Shown piece after piece: positions 34,526 to 36,326 of a stretch of 36,326 nucleotides of DNA (position 1 is its first letter; every line of letters starts with the position of its first letter). The DNA lies in NCBI GenBank assembly GCA_913048385.1, contig CAJWVZ010000022.1, forward strand, positions 1 to 36,326, given 5' to 3'. A program made the translations under genes and the position numbers. The stretch is from an uncultured Gammaproteobacteria bacterium. Its GTDB lineage: Bacteria > Pseudomonadota > Gammaproteobacteria > Pseudomonadales > Pseudohongiellaceae. The notes beneath the pieces are model-generated. The model worked only from the letters and a program-made list of their open reading frames with translations. It made no database searches and was not told the origin of the DNA.

Positions 34526-35332
34526 ATGGATCTTGCTTCTATTAATAAGGCGTTCAAATCCAATCTTTCTAAGGAAGCGCCTGATGTTGTGTTTTTCAAC
34601 TCTATTGATTCGACGAACGCAGAGGGGTTGCGACAACTTAAAGCGATAAAATCTGGCAAATCTCTAGAAATAAATAAAGTATTGATTGCTGATTATCAGA
34701 CAGCGGGGAGGGGGCGTCGGGGGCGTGCGTGGATTAGTCCCAAAGACGCTGGCTTGTATTTCTCGATAGTTAAAAAACTCGCGCAGAGTCCAGAAGCCTT
34801 GCAAGGTTTAAGTCTTGTTATCGGTTTGGCAGTGTGTCAAGTGATGCGTCGATTGGGGATTGATAATGCACAATTAAAATGGCCAAACGACATTTTGGTT
34901 GAGAACGCGAAGTTAGCAGGAATTCTGCTTGAAATGCATCAAAGTTTTGGAAGCTGTTACGTGGTGATTGGGATCGGTTTAAATTTTCGTTTGCAACGTA
35001 ATGATTCCGCACAAATTGATCGCGAGGTTACCGATCTTTCGAAATTATTGAATCCTTTGCCTCAGAAAGAGATGATTTTAGTCGCTTTGATTGAGGAGAT
35101 AGAAAATTACCTAAACGTTTTTATGGTTGAGGGATTTGCAGCTTTTCAGAGTGAGTGGAACTCGCTAGATAGGTTTATTGGTAGGCAGGTCAGGGTTGAA
35201 TCAGGGCTAAAAACTTTGGCTGAGGGAATATCGCTTGGTGTGGACGCGTCAGGAGTCTTGCGCGTGGACACTGGTGAGGAAGAAAAGGAGATACTTGGGG
35301 GTGAGTTGAGCCCGAGTCTTGTCTTTTTGTAA
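34526..35332 (+). CDS. birA: Biotin-[acetyl-CoA-carboxylase] ligase, no HTH domain
   Basis: This 268-residue biotin protein ligase activates biotin as biotinyl-AMP and attaches it to a carboxyl carrier Lys. SIDSTNAEG begins the catalytic domain, followed by TAGRGRRGRAW (biotin/ATP loop) and KWPNDILV, with VVIGIGLNF and a C-terminal SH3-like segment. E. coli BirA has an N-terminal HTH of about 60 residues; this protein has only about 27 residues before SIDSTN, so DNA binding is absent. ATG 34526 is preferred over the in-frame TTG at 34493, which lies in the terminator. Ribosome site is weak. It is followed by coaX after 50 bases. Confidence 0.93.
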   Translation: MDLASINKAFKSNLSKEAPDVVFFNSIDSTNAEGLRQLKAIKSGKSLEINKVLIADYQTAGRGRRGRAWISPKDAGLYFSIVKKLAQSPEALQGLSLVIGLAVCQVMRRLGIDNAQLKWPNDILVENAKLAGILLEMHQSFGSCYVVIGIGLNFRLQRNDSAQIDREVTDLSKLLNPLPQKEMILVALIEEIENYLNVFMVEGFAAFQSEWNSLDRFIGRQVRVESGLKTLAEGISLGVDASGVLRVDTGEEEKEILGGELSPSLVFL

Positions 35333-35382
35333 AACAGTGTTGAGTTTTTTTTGCGTCATGATTTTATAATTAAGAGCTTCTA

Positions 35383-36120
35383 ATGGATCAAATCTTAGAA
35401 ATTGACTGGGGAAATACTTGCCTAAAGTGGAGGCTGGTAGAGCGTGGCTCCAAGGTTTTGCGACGTGGGGTTTCCCGAAGCGGGCAGGCGTTGCTTGAGA
35501 GTGCCGAGGTTGAAGATTTTGCCGGGATAGTGACTGAGGTCCGGTTGTGCAGTGTGCGCGGTGCAGATGAAGTCGATGAGTTAGTTGCCCAACTTCAAGA
35601 GAAGGTTAAGGTGACCGTTACTTTATTAGAGGTTCGGCGTGACTGCGGAGGGTTAACGATCCAATATAAGGATGTTGGCCGGCTCGGGGTAGATCGCTGG
35701 CTTGGGATGTTAGCAGCGCTCAGGTCTGCTCCGAAAGGCTTTATAATGGTCGATAGCGGGACCGCAATAACGATCGACGTGGTCAACGCCTCAGGTGTCC
35801 ATTTGGGAGGTTATATTGTTCCTGGTTTGAAACTTATGCGCCGTAGTTTAGAGTTGAACACAAAAATCCAGCTCGGTGGAGGTTTGCATGCCGATGATTT
35901 CGCTCTTGGCCAGTCTACAGATGATGCTGTTTACAATGGTACTTCGATGATGGCTGTGGGTCTGATCGAAGAGGTCAAGCATCAGTACCCTGACTTATCT
36001 GTTTTTCTGGCTGGCGGAGACGCAGAAACTTTGGCCAAATCGCTCCGATTTGTTGGCTGGGAAATTAAATCTGACTTAGTGTTGAACGGTTTTTGTATCG
36101 CATTGGCAGCTGATTCTTAA
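35383..36120 (+). CDS. coaX: Type III pantothenate kinase
   Basis: This 245-residue enzyme phosphorylates pantothenate, the first step of CoA synthesis. The ASKHA fold is visible: EIDWGNTCLKWRL (phosphate loop, residues 6-18), DRWLGMLAA, MVDSGTAITIDVV and GGYIVPGLKLMRRSL, with FLAGGDAETLA near the end. Type III enzymes are not fed back by CoA. The birA-coaX pair is common in Pseudomonas-type genomes, which supports both calls. Start ATG 35383 has only weak GAGCTTC upstream. Confidence 0.94.
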   Translation: MDQILEIDWGNTCLKWRLVERGSKVLRRGVSRSGQALLESAEVEDFAGIVTEVRLCSVRGADEVDELVAQLQEKVKVTVTLLEVRRDCGGLTIQYKDVGRLGVDRWLGMLAALRSAPKGFIMVDSGTAITIDVVNASGVHLGGYIVPGLKLMRRSLELNTKIQLGGGLHADDFALGQSTDDAVYNGTSMMAVGLIEEVKHQYPDLSVFLAGGDAETLAKSLRFVGWEIKSDLVLNGFCIALAADS

Positions 36121-36190
36121 TTAAAGTTACCGATTAGGATGCAGCTCTTCTAAATTCATCGAATTATAGTACAATTAATCAGTTTAACGA

Positions 36191-36219
36191 TTGCACCCGT
36201 CCCTTAATTCCCATAAAAT
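36191..36219 (+). promoter_or_regulatory. Sigma70-type promoter of the tRNA-Tyr transcript
   Basis: TTGCAC (36191-36196) and TAAAAT (36214-36219) are separated by exactly 17 bases. A GCGGTCCC discriminator follows, GC-rich as in stringently controlled stable RNA promoters. The start would be near 36226, about 46 bases before the tRNA. Confidence 0.8.
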
Positions 36220-36271
36220 GCGGTCCCTGTGTGTGGGACAGGTGGTTGATATTTGCTGAAAAAATCACGTC

Positions 36272-36326
36272 GGAGGGGTTCCCGAGTGGCCAAAGGGATC
36301 AGACTGTAAATCTGACGCGCAAGCTT
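36272..36326 (+). tRNA. tRNA-Tyr (GUA), 3' end cut by window
   Basis: GGAGGGGTTCCCGAGTGG is the acceptor and D-arm start of a class II tRNA. The anticodon stem-loop CAGACTGTAAATCTG gives anticodon GTA, reading Tyr codons. The variable arm starts and then the window ends at AAGCTT. In Pseudomonas-like genomes it is followed by tRNA-Gly, tRNA-Thr and tuf. Confidence 0.95.

Overview
The window (about 36.3 kb, moderate GC) looks like chromosome of a marine-type gammaproteobacterium. It opens in the 3' end of a 23S rRNA gene, followed by 5S rRNA and a strong terminator. It closes with birA, coaX and the first part of a tRNA-Tyr gene. From memory, rrn - birA - coaX - tRNA-Tyr is the order found in Pseudomonas-like genomes. 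Here about 33.7 kb of other genes sits between the 5S gene and birA. No integrase, transposase, phage gene or CRISPR array is visible. The last six bases are a HindIII site inside the tRNA, so the window may end at a cloning boundary.

Layout. 1-780: end of rRNA operon. 874-2370: NhaC-type antiporter. 2512-6240: three minus-strand genes for secreted proteins (a beta-propeller, a cytochrome c/copper monooxygenase-like protein, an unknown secreted protein). 6680-12342: plus-strand run of redoxin-cytochrome c-copper monooxygenase-like fusion, MFS transporter, cytochrome b561-like protein, YHYH-domain protein and a small EF-hand protein. 12348-17668: YbgC-type thioesterase (minus), lipoprotein amidohydrolase, beta-hydroxyacid dehydrogenase and two related secreted proteins of unknown function. 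17758-24848: peptide and amide hydrolysis genes (M19 dipeptidase, gamma-glutamyltransferase, penicillin acylase family protein, second amidohydrolase). 25056-32617: second fusion protein, a nuclease-fold protein lacking its catalytic His, a PAL-like beta-propeller, a HupE/UreJ-like membrane protein and a third fusion. 32735-36326: CstA-type transporter, birA, coaX, tRNA-Tyr.

Main finding. Four proteins carry a C-terminal domain resembling peptidylglycine alpha-hydroxylating monooxygenase (PHM), each preceded by a CxxCH heme-binding domain. Three of them also carry an N-terminal redoxin-like domain. The 27967-29160 propeller keeps most recognisable active-site residues of peptidyl-alpha-hydroxyglycine amidating lyase (PAL), the enzyme that completes PHM chemistry in animals. 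It is divergent from a HupE-like gene followed by a complete PHM fusion, with paired palindromes in the shared intergenic region. A cytochrome b561-like protein is also encoded; in animals a b561 recharges ascorbate for PHM. My inference is a periplasmic bacterial counterpart of the PHM/PAL pair in which fused cytochrome c replaces ascorbate as electron donor, set among genes for peptide and amide use. One fusion has lost a copper site and another has lost its redoxin cysteine, so the paralogs appear to have diverged in role. Substrates cannot be read from sequence.
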